Source of the DNA: Cycas panzhihuaensis
Taxonomy: Eukaryota > Cycadophyta
NCBI GenBank assembly: GCA_023213395.1
Contig: CM041465.1
Location: 14,756,001-14,820,000, forward strand
Direction: 5' to 3'
Length of the DNA: 64,000 nt
Shown here: piece after piece, positions 33,137 to 44,567 of the stretch
Position numbering within the stretch: position 1 is the first letter of the stretch
How the letters are laid out: the number at the start of each line of letters is the position of its first letter
Notes under the pieces: model-generated
The model's database searches: none
What the model was told of the DNA's origin: nothing
Seen by the model: the letters and a program-made list of their open reading frames with translations, nothing else
Translations under genes and position numbers: made by a program

Positions 33137-34680
33137 ATGCTCCGGGACACAACCGGAAATACAGAAGATACAGGTATAACAAAGTCAAAAACTACAGAGA
33201 TTAATGTTGGTAGTCAAGAAAATCCTAAGTTCATTCGAATTGGAAACTATTGGGATCCTCAAGCAGTGGCGAAGCCAGTGTTATTCGAAGAATTCCGTGA
33301 CGTATTCGCATGGTCGTATAAAAACCTGAAGGGCATTCCTCCGGAGATAGGAATGCATCATATAGATCTAGTGGAAGACGCAAAACCGGTGAAACAAAGA
33401 CCATACCGGATGAATTCGAAATACAAAAAAAAAGTGAAAGCTGAACTTGATAAAATGTTGGAAGCGGGTTATATCTACGAGATCGACTACAGCAACTGGG
33501 TGAGCCCTTTAGTAGTGGTTCCCAAGAAAAATGGGAAAATTCGCGTCTGTGTGGACCACAGACAGTTGAATAAGGTGACAAAGAAGGATCCATTTCCGTT
33601 ACCTTTTACGGAGGATATTTTAGAAGCGGTTGGGGGAAATGAGATTTATTCCTTCACAGATGGATTCAGTGGGTACAATCAAGTGCAGATTGCCCTGGAG
33701 GATCAGGCAAAAACTACATTTGTAACAGAATGGGGAACATATGCCTACAAAGTGATGCCATTCGGTCTCACGAATGCACCAGCTACATTCCAGTGGATTG
33801 TAATTAATATCTTTCGAAAATTTATTGGAGAAAAAGTTGCTATATTCCTAGACGATTGAACGTTGTATGGATTAATGAAAAATCATATGGAAAATTTGAG
33901 AGAAATGTTGCAAACGTGCCGAGAAAACAAATTGTGTCTCAATCCAGAAAAGTGTACCTTTCTGGTACCCTTCGGAAACCTATTAGGGCATATAGCCAGC
34001 AAAGAAGGATTGCTGACAGATCCAGCAAAAGTGTCTGCCATTCTGCACTTTCTGACACCAGTTACGAGAAAACAGCTGAAAGGTTTTCTGAGTTTGACGG
34101 GATATTATAGAAAGTTTATCAGGGGGTATGCATACATATCTGGACCCCTGGAAGAGTTGTTGAAAAAGAATATTGAATGGACATGGACAGAATATATCGA
34201 CCTTGGCGTTCGAAACATTGAAACAAGCCATTGTAGCAGCGCCTATACTGCGGTTCCCAAATTGGAATAAAACTTTTCACGTGCATGTGGATGCGTCACA
34301 ATACGCTATTGGATGCATATTGGCACAACCCAGTGACGATAAAACGGATCATCCAATCTACTTCGCCAGTCGGAAACTTACGAGAGCCAAGCAAAATTAT
34401 ACAACGACAGAGAGAGAAGCACTCGGCATGGTCTATACATTGCAAAAGTTTCGACACTATTTACTATCAAATCCATTCTTGTTTTTCGTCGATCACCAAG
34501 CGCTGATGTATTTGGTGAATAAATCGATTATGCGAGGGAGAATCAGCAGATGGTTGATGTTGTTTCAAGAATTTTCTTTCAAAGTTATTATGAAACCCGG
34601 CAAAGCCCATATCATTCCAGATCAGTTGTCGAGAATCAAAAACGGAGAAAAAGCCACGGGGGTACCAGATGATTTTCCAA
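33137..34680 (+). pseudogene. pol: Gy-1 reverse transcriptase and RNase H
   Basis: RT: IGMHHIDLVEDAKPVKQRPYRMN, DWVSP-type block as NWVSPLVVVPKKNGKIRVCVDH, PFTEDILEAVGGNEIYSFTDGFSGYNQ, MPFGLTNAPATFQ and FLDD, followed directly by a TGA that replaces the Trp of FLDDW (33857-33859). The thumb continues at 33863-34190. A frameshift near 34190 leads to RNase H: FHVHVDASQYAIG (first Asp), TTTEREALGMVYTLQKFRHYL (Glu) and FFVDHQALMYL (Asp). The RNase H Asp-Glu-Asp set is intact. Confidence 0.9.
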
Positions 34681-35943
34681 ATGCAGCTCTATTCAGCGTG
34701 GAAGCAATTCCAACAGACTGGTATGAGGGAATACCAGAATATCTAGCGACCGGAGAAGTACTAGCAAAGTTAGATCGTACGGGGAAGAGAAATTTCATCA
34801 GAAAAGCGGAGTCGTATCAACTTATCAGCGGAGAGTTGTACAAATTGGGGCCAGACAACGCATTACGACGTTGTGTTCGACAACATGAGATAAACCAGAT
34901 CATGTCGCAGGCACATGAAGGAGTAGCGGGTGGCCACATGGGGAAATTGGCCACATGGCGAAAGATCTTGATGTCAGGATTCTGGTGGCCATCTATGTTC
35001 GAAGATGTCAAAAAGTGGATTCAAGCATGTGATTATTGCCAACGGGTGGGGAAACCTAATCGACAGGATTTCCAACCGTTACATCCCATATTACCTTTGG
35101 CACCGTTCGAGAGATGGGGGCTCGACTTTGTAGATCGAAAGCTCGATACATCTTGGTGGCAACCGACTATACGACAAAGTGGGTGGAAGCGCACGCATTA
35201 CAAAAAGCCGATGCAGAAAGCACAGCGAGATTTCTATATGAGGTAGTGATTACGCGATTTGGATGCCCATTGGAGATCGTAAGTGACTAAGGCGCCCACT
35301 TCCTTAATCAGACTATTGAAACATTGACATCCGCCTTTATGATTAGCCATCAGAAATCGACTCCATACTACCCGAGAGCCAATGGCCAAGCAGAGAGCTC
35401 AAACAAGATAATCGAGAATTGCTTACGAAAAATATGCGACATCGGTAGATCTGATTGGGCTGAGAAGTTACCATCCGTGCTATGGGCATTTCGTACGACA
35501 TAGAAGAGGTCAACTGGACAAACTCCATTCCAGCTTGTGTATGGTACAGAAGCCATTCTCCCGACAAAATTTGAGATACCCAGTCTACAAGTGGCTATAC
35601 AATGTCGATTAGACGACCTCCAGTCTTTGGAACGACGACTGGAAGACTTAGTCTTGTTGGAAGAAAGCGACACACAGCAAACTGGTTGCAACATGTGGAA
35701 AAGCGGCGACAAAAAGCATGGCACGACCGCCATCTACGGAAACCTCAATTCAATGAAGGTGATCAAGTGTTGCTGTACGACAGCAAATTCAAAACACACC
35801 CCGGAAAACTCAAGATGCGGTGGTTGGGACCATACATCGCAGAACGAATCTTTGAGAATGGATCGGTGCAGCTTCGAGAGATTGACGGGCCTCTGCTACC
35901 AACTCGAGTAAACAGTAGCAGACTCAAGCCTTATATCGAGTAG
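34681..35943 (+). pseudogene. pol: Gy-1 integrase
   Basis: The HHCC zinc domain has AHEGVAGGHMG and CDYCQRVG (about 34912-35045). The core is WGLDFV (frameshift follows near 35133), then VSD-stop-GAHFLNQ (35279-35300) and YYPRANGQAESSNK (35368-35409). The C-terminal domain (35602-35943) has KAWHDRHLRKPQFNEGDQVLLYDSKF and WLGPYIAERIFENGSVQL (GPY/F motif). It ends LKPYIE and a stop. There is no chromodomain. Two of the stops come from CAA to TAA and similar transitions. Confidence 0.9.
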
Positions 35944-36169
35944 CCCAGCCTACCAGCAGGATCAGCTGGTTGTACCATATCGTATTGCATGATGTTGAGG
36001 CACAATTAAATGCCTTGATACCGAGCCATGATCCAGTGCAGTATGGATACAAAAAGAAAAAAAAAAAAATTTTAAAATAAAAAAATAACCGTAACTCATT
36101 ACTGATATAAGTAACAGTAGCATAATCTGAAAAAATCAGAGGGAAATTCAACGGCATACAAGCAAAATA
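35944..36169 (+). other. Gy-1 spacer after pol
   Basis: Noncoding, with an A-run at about 36055-36070. The same sequence context (GTACCATATCGTATTGCATG) follows pol in Gy-2. Confidence 0.5.
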
Positions 36170-36570
36170 CGTACCAAAAGGTATGTTACAGTGCGTCTGA
36201 TTGAAAAATGATCAAAATTGGAAAATACACTATACGTACCAAGGGAATACATTGAAGTACGCACAGTTCAAAAAGTGACTCGGAATTACACTATATGTAC
36301 CTGAAAAGTACGCAGGCAGGTACGCACTGTGTAAACAAATTTTAAAGTGGCTCAACTACATTATACGTGCACGAAAATGCGGTAGTGCATAGTGCAAAGG
36401 AAAGTAAGTTAAAAGATTACATTATACGTACCAAAAAAAGTACATAGTCGGGTACGCACTGTGGAAAATTCACTCAAGTGATTAGTTACATTATACGTAC
36501 CAAAGGAAGTACGTAATCGAGTATGTATAATGGAAACTATTAACACTATACGTGCCAAGGGCACGTATAA
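36170..36570. repeat. Gy-1 array of TACGTACC / GTACGCA motifs, period about 60-70 bp
   Basis: About six imperfect units, each opening with ACATTATACGTACC or ACTATACGTACC and closing with GTACGCACTGTG or a variant (near 36225, 36285, 36355, 36420, 36490 and 36540). It lies between pol and the extra ORF. The same array occurs at this place in Gy-2 and Gy-3. The core GTAC is also frequent in the LTRs. Confidence 0.8.
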
Positions 36571-36760
36571 GACAAAAATCCGCAAAACGACAAATCATTA
36601 CGTACCTGCGAGCATTCCCGGGCGGTACGCAGAACGGAACGGACTCCGAAAAACGGCACGCAAAGAATTTGCTCCGGTATGCATCACAGTACGCAAGGAC
36701 AGAAAAATGGCAAGCGTTCCTCAGAGGTACGTACGTAGAGTTCCGATTTGTACGCTTAGG

Positions 36761-36789
36761 TTTTCTTTCTTATCTCTGGGACTCCACAG
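36761..36789 (+). promoter_or_regulatory. Possible 3' splice site before Gy-1 extra ORF
   Basis: A pyrimidine-rich run (TTTTCTTTCTTATCTCT) then CACAG at 36785-36789, five bases before the ATG of the extra ORF. The arrangement is kept in Gy-2 and, with changes, in Gy-3 (CCATAG) and Gy-F (CTTCTAG). It would let the ORF be expressed from a spliced subgenomic RNA. This is inference from sequence only. Confidence 0.4.
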
Positions 36790-36794
36790 CCATC

Positions 36795-37763
36795 ATGAGG
36801 ACAGCAGGGTGCCAGGAGGCCTACATACCGAAGCTAAAGCAAGAGCTACAAGCCCTACCAGCTCCATTCCAGCCCAGGGTTAAGCAGGCAGGTTGGGGAG
36901 ACTACATCTACTGTAACCTAATGTACTATGACCCCAAACTCATGGACCAAATCCTAATGGCCCTCAAGGAGGACAGCAGGAAGGCCAAAATGGACGCAGA
37001 CATAGTCCATACCATTACCAGACTTCCCAAGGAAGGAGAGGTTCCACTAGGAACAAAAAGGTCAGAAGTGGACCGGGAAATGTGGCTGAGAGAATTGTGC
37101 CAACCCAACACTCAGATTATGTCCCATGGAATCGGGGTAGCGAGACATCATGGATGTTAGGCTGCGATGGGTGGCCAATGTGATCAATTCAGTTACATCC
37201 AAGAGAAAGTACACCTACATTCAGGGAGGCATGATGCAGGTGTTATTGAAGATTCGAGATGGAGAAAAGATGAATTGGTCAGAGTTCCTGGCGGAAAACA
37301 TGAGGCAGCAGCTACAGGAGATTAGGACACACCCATTCTGCCATCCTTCATTACTTTTGGCAATTCTATTCTACCAATGTCCAAAGGTACAGCTGACCAG
37401 GACTACTATCTCTCCTCGGGAGCCAATTATCAAGCGATTGGGCGTAATTTCCGGAACCGATGACGATCAGGCGAAGAGGAGAGTACAAAAGCAGATGCAA
37501 AGGTACTTACAGCTACGGAAGATGCAGAACATCCTTTCCCCGGACAAAAGCAGGTTGCCGTAGGCGAGGAAAAAGGAAGAAGGGAGAAAAGAGTCGAGAG
37601 GAGGAGGAAGAAGAAGCGAAGCATCACGGGAAGAATGGGAAGACTTCCACCGGCAATGGAGGCGGAGAACCTTGACACCTCCTACACCACGAGGATAAAG
37701 CGGGACCTATAATTCAAATGATTCGAAATGGAGGAAGGGTATAAAAGTGAGATAGTCGCCCTT
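36795..37763 (+). pseudogene. Gy-1 extra 3' ORF, 5' part (split by Gy-2)
   Basis: Starts MRTAGCQEAYIPKLKQELQ at ATG 36795. It continues GWGDYIYCNLMYYDPKLMDQILMAL, HTITRLPKEGEVPLGTKRSEVDREMWLREL and, after a one-base shift near 37140, YTYIQGGMMQVLLKIRDGEKMNWSEFLAENM. Then come HPFCHPSLLLAILFYQCP, a basic RRRGKRKKGEK cluster and an acidic tract. It is cut at 37763 inside the C-terminal helix (GYKSEIVAL) by Gy-2 and resumes at 48204. The two parts together make about 355 codons, the same size as in the other copies. It is not recognised as a known enzyme. Confidence 0.85.
37759..37763. repeat. Target-site duplication of Gy-2, left copy (CCCTT)
   Basis: CCCTT is repeated exactly at 48199-48203 on the other side of Gy-2. 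Removing one copy and Gy-2 restores the reading frame of the Gy-1 extra ORF. Confidence 0.95.
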
Positions 37764-38567
37764 TGTTGACTTGGTGGGTATCTTATTACACTTATGAGAT
37801 ACCCCTTACACTTGTCAAGGTTACAGCGCTATAGTCTAGTTCGGGATCATCAACATGGTCATTCACATACATTCCACATATATTTCACATATAATTCACG
37901 AGAATGGTACACGGTGATGCAATCAATACATACTCGAGAACTCATCATCACAACACCAAGAATACACCAATTTCCACGTAACTCTTCCTTTTATTAAGTC
38001 AGCAGTTCATTTACAGAGGTGGAATGCATTCCTGCGCATTCCAAAGACATCTGATCTTTCATTACATATGTGTACCTAGATGGTACTTATCATACGATGA
38101 TGCTCCAAATGGTCATGCGTCTTGGCTCTTGCACCTTTGCGTGCAGTGATATCCGGCTCTCACCCTAACCGGGTGAATCATGCGTACCTCCTTAAGTACT
38201 CATCTTTGGTACCTTTTGGTGAAGGGTTATGATCGTCATAACCGTACCCCTTCGATCATGCGTGCACTTTCACTTAAACACTTGTTTAGCCTTAATTAAC
38301 TCCTTTATGTCCATACGTCCGCGTGCACGGCACCTCAACAGTCTTCACCGGTCCCCTTGAGTCGCGTGCGTCGCTTTTGCTCGATTCCGTCGTTGATGCG
38401 TGTCATCATACGTGCCCGTGCACGCACCTGTCATACGTACCCAGAATGTTGCTTTTTCTGTCGTTTTGCCTCGTGCGTACCTCCATACGGTCTGTGCCTG
38501 CACAACTCGGGTTATCTGACCTACCTCTGGTCCTCACATAGCCATTCGATCACTTTTGACTCCAACA
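37764..38567 (-). repeat. Gy-2 3' LTR
   Basis: Plus-strand edges TGTTGACTTGG and CTCCAACA. Matches the 5' LTR at 47390 with scattered small indels, many of them at CG-containing words. Confidence 0.95.
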
Positions 38568-38672
38568 TCTATCCCGGGTCAACAGTTATGGGTTTGAGCA
38601 TCCTTGCTCAACAAAACTCCAAAAAATCAAAATTTTGGAGTATCCCTCCCCCACTCTGTCTCAAGGCGGCTC

Positions 38673-39741
38673 CTACTGCCTCTGTCCTCCCAAAATTTCC
38701 TCGTTTATCTGTGTCAGGGTGGCAATAATGGCATCCTTCTCCTTTATTTTGTCCTGAAGGGCCGCTATCTCCGCTTTGTACCCTGCTTCCATTTCCTGAA
38801 TCATTTGGATAATGGGTCCCGCTTTATCCTGTGGTGTAGGAGGTGCTGAAGGTTCTCCTGCCTCTGTTCTTTGGTGGGAAGTCTTCCCATTCTTCCTGTG
38901 ATGCTTCCTCCTCCTCTTTTTCTTCTCTCTCTTCTCCCTTCTTCCTCTTTCCACGACGATGAACAGCTTGTTTCGTCCGATGAGGGATAGGTGTTCCTGG
39001 TGTTTTCTGTAGCCAGGTAAGCACCTTTTGCATCTGCTTTTGTACTCTCCGTTTTGCTTCCAGACTGGTTGTTGTGTCTGGAAATTCTGCTACCCATTGT
39101 TTGATAATTGGCTCCCGAGGAGAGATAGTAGTCCTGGTCAGCTGAACCTCTGGACACTAGTAGAATAATATTGCCAGAAGCAATGAAGGATGGCGGAATG
39201 GATGTGTCTAAATCTCTTGTAGCTGTTGTTTCATGTTTTCCGCCAAAAATTCTGACCAATTCAACCTTTCTCCATCCCGAATTTTTAACAATACCTGCAT
39301 CATGCCTCCCTGAATGTAGGTGTACTTCCTCTTTGACAAAAACCTAGAATTAATTACTTTGGCCACCCACTGAAGTCTCCCATCCATAATGTCGGCTACC
39401 CTGATTCTGCCGGACATAATCTGAGTGTTAGGCTGGCATAGTTCCCTCAGCCACATGTCTCGGTCTACCTCCGACCTCTTCGTTCCCAATGGAACCTCTC
39501 CCTCCTTGGGAAGTCTAGTGATAGTATGGACTATGTCCGCGTCCATTTTGACCTTCCTGCTGTATGCCTTTAAGGCCATTAGGATGTGGTCCATCAATTC
39601 GGAGTCATAATACATGGGGTTACAGTAGATGTAGTCTCCCCAGCCTGCCTGCTTAACCTTGGCCTGAAATGCAGCTAGTAGAGCTTGGAGATCTTGCTTC
39701 AACTTCGCTATATAAGCCTCCTGGCACCCTGCTGTCCTCAT
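38673..39741 (-). pseudogene. Gy-2 extra 3' ORF (about 356 codons)
   Basis: Starts at ATG 39741 (MRTAGCQEAYIAKLKQDLQ). The first 178 codons (to 39208) are open: GDYIYCNPMYYDSELMDHILMAL, HTITRLPKEGEVPLGTKRSEVDRDMWLREL, RIRVADIMDGRLQWVAKVIN and LLKIRDGERLNWSEFLAENM. Then a stop, HPFRHPSLLLAILFY, and a Lys/Arg/Glu-rich region. The C-terminus (38800-38673) is GYKAEIAALQDKIKEKDAIIA, a heptad-like helix. This copy best shows the N-terminal domain. No catalytic motif, signal peptide or membrane segment was seen, so it does not look like an envelope protein. Confidence 0.85.
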
Positions 39742-39929
39742 AATGGCTGTGGAGTCCCAGAGATAAGAAAGAAACCAAAGCGTACAACTAGAACCGCGAC
39801 GCATTCTCCTCAGAGAACGCTTGTCGTTCTTGCGCATCGTGATGCGTCTAGCGGGTCTCTTGCGTGCGGTTTTCCGCAATCCGTTCCGCGCTGCGTACCT
39901 CACGGGAATGCTCGCAGGTACGTAATGAT
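39742..39929 (-). promoter_or_regulatory. Leader of Gy-2 extra ORF with possible 3' splice site
   Basis: On the minus strand a run TTTCTTTCTTATCTCT and then CACAG end five bases before the ATG at 39741, as in Gy-1. The remaining part is rich in CG and GTACG-like words. Confidence 0.35.
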
Positions 39930-40372
39930 TTGTCGTTTTGCAGATTTTGTCTTATACGTGCCCTTGGTACGTATAGTGTTAATAGCTTTCATTATACGCT
40001 ATCGATGCGTACTTTTCTAAGACGTATAATGTAACTAATCACTTGAGTATCTTTTACATAGTGCGTACCTAACTACGTACTTTGTTGGTACGTATAATGT
40101 AATCTTTTAACTTACTCGCTTTAATCGCGTGCATTCGCGTACTTTTCAGGTACATATAATGTAATTGAGCCACTTAAAGTTATTTACACTGTGCATACCT
40201 GCCTGCGTACTTTTCAGGTACGTATAGTGTAATTCCGAGTCACTTTTTTAAACTATGCGTACTTTAGTGAATTCCCTTGGTACGTATAGTGCATTTTCAA
40301 TTTTTATCACTGTTTCAACTGTACGTACTTGGTAACATACCTTTTTGGTACGTACACTGTAATTTACTTGTA
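39930..40372. repeat. Gy-2 palindrome array (TACGTACC / GTACGCA)
   Basis: Same array as in Gy-1, on the opposite strand, with units near 39960, 40020, 40085, 40150, 40210, 40275 and 40345. GGTACGTATAATGTAA and GTGCGTACC are the recurring words. Confidence 0.8.
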
Positions 40373-40577
40373 TGCCGATGAATTTTCCTCTGATTTTTCT
40401 CAGATTATGCTCCACATTTATATCGAATGAGTTATGGTTATTTTTTATTTTTTCCAATTTTTTTCTATTTTTGTATCCATACCGAACTGGATCATGGCTC
40501 AGTATCAAGGCAGTTGGTTGCCTCAACATCATGCAATACGATATGGTACAACCAGTTGATCCTGCTAGTAGGCTGGG

Positions 40578-41675
40578 CTACTCAATGTAAGGCTTGAGTC
40601 TACTACCATTTACCCGAGTTGGTAGCAGAGGTCCGTCGATCTCTCGAAGCTGCACCGATCCATTCTCAAAAATTCTTTCTGCGATGTATGGTCCCAACCA
40701 CCGCATCTTAAGTTTCCCGGGGTGCATTTTGAATTTCTTTGTCATCTGACAACACTTGATCACCTTCGTCGAATTGGGGTTTCCGTAGATGGCGGTCGTG
40801 CCATGCTTTTTGTCGCCGCTTTTCGATATGTTGCAACCAGTTTGCTAGGTGTCGTTTCTCTTCCAACCGCATTAAGTCTTCCAGTCGTCGTTCCAAAGAC
40901 TGGAGGTCGTCTAATTGACATTGTACTGCCACTCGTAAGCTGGGTATCTCAAACTCTGTCGAAAGAATGGCTTCTGTGCCATATACAAGCTGAAATGGGG
41001 TCTGTCCAATTGACCTTTTGTATGTCGTACGAAAAGCCCATAGTACGGAGGGTAACTTCGCGGCCCAATCCGATCTGCCGATGTCACATATCTTTCGCAA
41101 GCAGTTTTCGATTATCTTATTTGAGCTCTCTGCTTGGCCATTGGCTCTCGGGTAGTAGGGAGTTGATTTCCGATGGCTAATCATGAAGGCAGTTGTCAAT
41201 GTTTCAATAGTCTGGTTGAGAAAGTGGGCACCTTGGTCACTGACGATCTCCAAGGGGCATCCAAATCACGTAATTATTACCTCATACAGAAATCTTGCTG
41301 TGCTTTCAGATCGGCTTTTCAGAATGCGCGTGCTTCCACCCATTTTGTCGTATAATCGGTTGCCACCGGAATGTATCGAGCTGATCTCTGCTACCGGTTT
41401 GATTGGCCCCACAAAGTCGAGCCCCCATCTTTGAGCGGTGCCAGCGGTAATATGGGATGTAACGGTTGGAAATCACATCGATTAGGTTTCCCCACGCGTT
41501 GGCAATAATCACATGCCTGAATCCATTTTTTGACATCTTCGAACATTGATGGCCACCAGAATCCCGACGTCAAGATCTTCCGCCATGTAGCTAATTTTCC
41601 CATGTGGCCACCCGCTACTCCTTCATGTGCCTGGGACATAATCTGGTTTGTCTCATCTTTGTCGAACCTGAACAC
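40578..41675 (-). pseudogene. pol: Gy-2 integrase
   Basis: The HHCC domain (AHEGVAGGHMG, CDYCQRVG) is at 41660-41480. A frameshift falls in the region of the first catalytic Asp (about 41430). The core from 41253 reads EIVSDQGAHFLNQ and YYPRANGQAESSNK with D and E intact, followed by a long open stretch to 40708. The C-terminus 40763-40578 has WLGPYIAERIFENGSVQL and ends LKPYIE. No chromodomain. Confidence 0.9.
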
Positions 41676-41686
41676 AACGCCATCGG

Positions 41687-42890
41687 CTATTTGTACAACT
41701 CTCCGCTGATAAGTTGATACGGCTCCGGTTTTCTGATGAAATTTCTCTTCCTCATACGATCTAACTCTACTGGCACTTCTCCGGTCGCTAGATACTCTGG
41801 TATTCCCTCATACCAGTCTGTTGGAACTGCTTCCATGCTAAACAGAGCGGCGTCTGGAAAATCATCTGGTATCCCCGTGGCTTTCTTTCCGTTTTTTATT
41901 CTCGACAGCTGATCTGAAATGACGTGGGCTTTGCCGGGTTTCACAACGATTTTGAAAGAAAATTCTTGAAACAACATTAACCATCTGCTGATTCTTCCTC
42001 GCATAATCGGTTTATTCACCAGATACATCAGCGCTTGGTGGTCAACGAAAAATAGGAATGGATTGGATAACAAATAATGTCAAAACTTTTGTAATGCATA
42101 AACCATGCTGAGTGCTTCCCTTTCTGTCGTCGTATAATTTTGCTCAGCGCTCGTAAGTTTCCGACTGGCAAAATAGATTGGATGATCTGTTTTATCATTG
42201 CTGGGTTGTGCCAATACGCATCCAATAGCGTATTGCGATGCATCCACATGTACGTGAAAAGTTTTCTTCCAATCTGGAAATCACAGTATAGGCGCTGCTA
42301 CAATGGCCTGTTTCAATGTTGCAAATGCTCGTTCGCGATCTTACATCCATATCCATTCAATATTCTTTTTCAGCAATTCTTCCAGAGGTCCAGATATGTA
42401 TGCATACCCTCTGATAAATTTTCTATAATATCCTGTCAAACCCAGAAAAACTTTTAGCTGTTTTCTCATACTCGGTGTCAGAAAATGTAGAATGGCAGAC
42501 ACTTTTGCTAGATCGGTCAGCAATCCTTCTATTCTGACTATATGCCCTAAGAGGTTTCCGAAGGGTACCAGAAATGTACACTTTTTTGGATTGAGACACA
42601 ATTTACTTTCTCGGCAGGTTTGCAACATTTCTCTCAGGTTTTCCATATGATTTTTCATTAATCCATACAACGTCCAATCGTCTAGGAATACAGCAACTTT
42701 TTCTCCAATAAATTTTTGAAAGATATTAATCACAATTCGCTAGAATGTTGCTGGTGCATTCGTAAGACCGAATGGCATCACTTTACAGGCGTACGTACCC
42801 CATTCTGTTACGAATGTCGTTTTTGCCTGATCTTCCGGGGCAATCTGCACTTGATTGTGCCCACTAAATCCGTCTATGAAGGAATAGATC
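41687..42890 (-). pseudogene. pol: Gy-2 RT second half and RNase H
   Basis: After a frameshift at about 42893 (an extra G in a G-run), RT continues with MPFGLTNAPATF and FLDDWTLYGLMKNHM (catalytic FLDD near 42680), then the thumb GYYRKFIRGYAYISGPLEELL to 42341. RNase H from 42249 (HRNTLLDAYWH is the shifted reading of the first block) to 41687 includes FFVDHQALMYLVNKPIMRG. Confidence 0.85.
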
Positions 42891-44510
42891 TCATTCCCCC
42901 CCAACTGCTTCCAAAATATCCTCTGTAAAAGGTAACGGAAATGGATCCTTCTTCGTCACCTTATTCAACTGTCTGTAATCCACACAGACGCGAATTTTCC
43001 CATTTTTCTTGGGAACCACTACTACAGGGCTCACCCAGTCGCTGTAGTCAATCTCATATATGTAACCTGCTTCCAACATTTTATCAAGTTCTGCTTTTAC
43101 TTTCTCTTTGTATTTTGGATTCATCCGATAGGGTCTTTGTTTTACTGGTTTGGCGTCTTCCACTAGATCGATATGATGCATTCCTATCTCCGGAGGAATG
43201 CCTTTCAGGTCTTTATACGACCATGTGAATACATCACAGAATTCCTCGAATAACTGCTGGGCTTCTACTACCGTTTGAGGATCCCAATAGTTCCCAATTC
43301 GAATGAGCTTAGGATTTTCTGAACTACCAACATTGATTTCTGTAGTTTCCAACCTTGTTATACCCACATCTTCTGCATTTCCGGTTTTGTGTCCCGGTGC
43401 ATCCTCTAGTTTTCTTTCTCCAACAGTGAATTCTGTAAACTCTGCAGGATAATTCATGATCTCTTCCCCTTCACTATGTATAGATTCTACCGTTTCCTGA
43501 TCTGTTAGATGCTGTTCTAATTTTATGCTCATTATTCTAATATGTTTCAAGATTTTGTTTATTTCTTGGTTATCCGAAGCATGCCTTAAGGTTTTTATAA
43601 AGGATTTCTTTAGATTTCCCCAAGTCATATCTGAATTTTGTTCCTTCCCTAGGAACCAGTCCTTTGCTACTCTCCCCAAGGTGTGGTAGAAATAGTTAGA
43701 CCAATTCCGTTTAGGTATACTTAAGGATATCCATTTTTGTTTGCAAACCTGTATATGTTTTCTAGGGTTATAACCTACGTTGAATATTGGAATAGTTGGT
43801 TGGGTTGGATGATCGAATCGTATTCGAAACATCGTCTGTAAATCTTGCCAACTCCTAAGAGTGGCTTGGTGGGCTAAGTACCAGTACCAAGCTCTCCCTC
43901 ATAAGGTTAGGATTAGGTCTTGCTGCCATTGGGTTTTATCCCAATTCCCCTGATCTATCCAATACTCAACACAGTGCGTTAAATGGGTAGTCTCATATAA
44001 CTGCTCCCCATAGAATGGTTTTACATAGTTCCCAATATAGATTTGATAGTTTGTTTCCTCTGGGATAATAATTTTACTATCTAGACCAGACTCGCTAGAA
44101 GTACTTACCAGCAGCCCTCCTTCCATTTCCCCAGTTTTGGCGCTAATGGTTGGAAGAGATTTATGGCTGGGTGGGTGTACCTCTAAGGAAGAGGAGGAAG
44201 GAATATTACTTCCTTCCTCGGGTTGTAATAAGGGGGAGGGTAGGGAATCTACCTCAGGACCCGCGCCTGATGTAGATGGGATGTCGGGATTACTATTAAC
44301 TACAAAAAAACTACGAAAATTACTAGGTAAACTAAGGGTTGGTTGGTCTAGGTTGTTATCATTTTTCAATTTATCGTTAGTCAGCATATATTCAAAAGAA
44401 TTTGAATTATTATCAATGTTTGGAGATACACATTTAGATAGCAAATTACATCTATAAGAAGAAGAGTTTACTTCATATGCATCCTGAAGCCAGTAATCCA
44501 CAAACCTCAT
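42891..44510 (-). pseudogene. Gy-2 linker, second Gag-like module and RT start in one frame
   Basis: From MRFVDYWLQDAYEVNSSS at 44510 the frame runs to 42891 with only one in-frame stop, TGA at 43899-43901, where the other copies have the Arg of LRG. It contains the linker, the capsid-like module (HLTHCVEYW, AWYWYLAHQATLRSW, MFRIRFDHP, HTLGRVAKDWFLGKEQ, LKKSFIKTL), the acidic spacer and RT blocks 1-3 (HHIDLVEDAKPVKQRPYRMN, DWVSPVVVVPKKNGKIRVCVDYRQLNK). This is direct evidence that the module is translated as part of Pol, upstream of RT. Confidence 0.85.
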
Positions 44511-44567
44511 GCCGTGTTCGTCATCCGAAGAGTTGTATATTTCTTCGAGATCTGTTGGTTCTTCACG

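Noticed and set aside
36795-37763. Extra ORF called as an envelope gene
   Set aside because: The position fits, but no signal peptide, membrane span or furin-like site is visible and the protein is rich in charged residues with a coiled-coil end. Left as unknown.
38801-39259. Open frame overlapping the Gy-2 extra ORF in another frame
   Set aside because: A shifted reading. The conserved residues shared with Gy-1, Gy-3 and Gy-F are split between the other two frames.
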